6,541 nucleotides of DNA from Odoribacteraceae bacterium (GTDB lineage: Bacteria; Bacteroidota; Bacteroidia; Bacteroidales; Marinifilaceae), in NCBI GenBank assembly GCA_031279175.1, contig JAITJA010000071.1:1-6541 (forward strand). Direction: 5' to 3'. The position numbers were made by a program, and so were the translations under genes. The notes beneath the pieces were generated by a model, which was not told the DNA's origin, did not search any database, and saw only the letters and a list, made by a program, of their open reading frames with translations. Positions 5,732-6,541 of the stretch are shown piece by piece. How positions within the stretch are numbered: position 1 is the first letter of the stretch; each line of letters starts with the position of its first letter.

Positions 5732-6238
5732 ATGAAGAAAGTTGGAATATTTTATGGCTCCACGACAGGTAGTACCGGGGCCGTGGCAAAGTTGATCGCC
5801 GGTAAGTTGGGCGTGGAAGACAAAGACGTCCATGACGTGGCGGAAACGCTATCGGACGCTGTCGACAAGTACGACGTGCTCCTCCTCGGGTCATCCACGT
5901 GGGGCGTCGGCGAACTACAGGACGACTGGTATACCTTCCTCGATGACTTGAAGCAACAGGACCTGTCGGGGAAGAGTGTCGCGCTTTTCGGTTGTGGTGA
6001 CAGTGCCTCGTTCGGCTCCTCGTTCTGCGACGCGCTGGGGATTATCTACGAGGATTTGCAAGGGAGCGGCTGCCGCTTTGTCGGCTCCGTGGCGGATCAA
6101 GGGTACACGTACGACTCCTCGGTAGCGCTGGTAGACGGGAAATTCGTTGGCCTGCCGCTGGACGACGGTAACGAGGAGCACCTGACCGGTGCGCGCGTGG
6201 ACGCGTGGTTAGAAGGATTAAAAGAGGTGTTGGAATAG
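5732..6238 (+). CDS. fldA: Long-chain flavodoxin
   Basis: A 168-residue FMN-binding electron carrier that can replace ferredoxin. The phosphate loop is GSTTGST (9-15). The 50s-60s loop STWGVGELQDDW (55-66) carries the tryptophan (W57) expected to stack on the FMN ring. The 90s loop is GCGDSASFGSSF (87-98). Residues about 120-145 form the extra segment that marks long-chain flavodoxins. The usual tyrosine of the 90s loop is F94 here; W57 and position 94 coincide with Anabaena flavodoxin numbering, which supports starting at ATG 5732 (MKKVGIFYGS). ATG 5726, two codons earlier (MIMKK), is also possible. The gene has its own strong-looking promoter, is divergent from the ferredoxin, and no other gene follows on its strand in the window, so it is probably monocistronic. 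Many bacteria induce flavodoxin under iron limitation; that is family knowledge, not shown here. Confidence 0.96.
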   Translation: MKKVGIFYGSTTGSTGAVAKLIAGKLGVEDKDVHDVAETLSDAVDKYDVLLLGSSTWGVGELQDDWYTFLDDLKQQDLSGKSVALFGCGDSASFGSSFCDALGIIYEDLQGSGCRFVGSVADQGYTYDSSVALVDGKFVGLPLDDGNEEHLTGARVDAWLEGLKEVLE

Positions 6239-6312
6239 ACAATCATATCTCGGACGAGCGCCGGGTAAACGCGAAAGCATTGCCGCAGGGGAAGTTCCCC
6301 GTCGAGCGGGAT

Positions 6313-6337
6313 GCCGGTAGCGATTACCCGGCGTTTT
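6313..6337 (+). terminator. Weak candidate terminator of the flavodoxin gene
   Basis: GCCGGTA (6313-6319) can pair with TACCCGGC (6325-6332) around a 5-base loop, with one bulged C, and is followed by GTTTT. It lies about 75 bases after the flavodoxin stop. The stem is short and the T tract poor. The stronger hairpin just downstream lacks a T tract in this direction, though it could still act as a barrier. Confidence 0.3.
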
Positions 6338-6357
6338 CACGCGCGGCAGGAAGAGAC

Positions 6358-6390
6358 AAAAAAAATCCCGGGGAACGCGTGTCCCCGGGA
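6358..6390 (-). terminator. Rho-independent terminator of the minus-strand gene at the right edge
   Basis: On the minus strand a perfect 9-bp stem, TCCCGGGGA with TCCCCGGGA (6390-6382 and 6374-6366), closes a 7-base loop and is followed by eight T (6365-6358). It begins 45 bases after the stop codon at 6435 and would stop transcripts entering from the right, protecting the flavodoxin gene from antisense reading. Confidence 0.9.
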
Positions 6391-6434
6391 CCAACAGATT
6401 TGTTATGCTTAAAAACGCGAGAAAAGGCTACTTG

Positions 6435-6541
6435 TTAGATGACCACCACGAGATACCGCGTCTGTTTCCAGAACTTCTCCGCGTCGGTAACTGTCAAGAC
6501 CAGTTGCTTGTTAGCATCCGCCGTGATCGTGTAAGAATCCG
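6435..6541 (-). CDS. Unrecognised protein, C-terminal 34 codons only
   Basis: The minus-strand frame entering from the right edge is open for 34 codons and ends in TAA (6437-6435). The visible tail runs DSYTITADANKQLVLTVT then DAEKFWKQTRYLVVVI. Alternating polar and hydrophobic residues (YTITA, QLVLTVT, RYLVVVI) suggest beta strands, such as the end of a beta-sandwich domain, but I recognise no family. The strong terminator 45 bases downstream supports a real transcribed gene. Start, length and function lie outside the window. Confidence 0.65.
   Translation of the reverse strand, partial: DSYTITADANKQLVLTVTDAEKFWKQTRYLVVVI

Noticed and set aside
6288..6300. GGGGAAGTTCCCC inverted repeat after the flavodoxin gene
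   Set aside because: It is a symmetric site with too small a loop for a full hairpin and no T tract; as a lone palindrome in GC-rich DNA it supports no specific role.
6205..6438. 77-codon plus-strand frame after the flavodoxin
   Set aside because: It starts inside the flavodoxin gene, translates both terminator hairpins and has no motif.

Overview
The window looks like a piece of a Bacteroidales (Bacteroidetes) chromosome with unusually high G+C for that order, by eye well above 50 %. Three things point there: a secreted protein of the DUF4831 family, which I know only from Bacteroidetes; promoters of the Bacteroidetes form (TTTG, about 19-20 bases, TAnnTTTG) in front of the ferredoxin and flavodoxin genes; and A/T-rich leaders without a Shine-Dalgarno sequence. 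The G+C would suit an Alistipes-like lineage, but genus cannot be fixed from this window.

Bases 1-4317 hold a plus-strand gene string that looks like one operon, with gaps of 22 bp, 10 bp and an 11-bp overlap. It encodes the C-terminal part of NAD(P)HX dehydratase (nicotinamide cofactor repair), an exported DUF4831 protein carrying a G-rich tandem repeat, a ClC-family chloride channel/transporter with two CBS domains, and an O6-alkylguanine-DNA alkyltransferase. The genes share no pathway; the common theme is at most housekeeping, repair and ion homeostasis.

Bases 4305-6238 hold a compact redox locus. On the minus strand a Crp/Fnr-type regulator, with an FNR-like but incomplete cysteine set, runs tail-to-tail into the alkyltransferase gene. 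Upstream of it on the same strand, separated by a strong terminator, is a 56-residue 2[4Fe-4S] ferredoxin. A 394-400-bp non-coding region then carries divergent promoters for the ferredoxin and for a plus-strand long-chain flavodoxin. Ferredoxin and flavodoxin are interchangeable low-potential electron carriers in many bacteria, and flavodoxin often replaces ferredoxin when iron is scarce, so this may be an iron/redox switch with its own regulator. That reading is an inference from gene order.

Bases 6239-6541 contain a weak candidate flavodoxin terminator, then a strong minus-strand terminator and the last 34 codons of an unrecognised minus-strand gene. I see no RNA gene, CRISPR array, insertion sequence or phage gene. 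Most of the window is ordinary chromosome. The points worth a second look are the regulator's cysteines, the promoter-region palindromes, the G-rich repeat and a few active-site substitutions.
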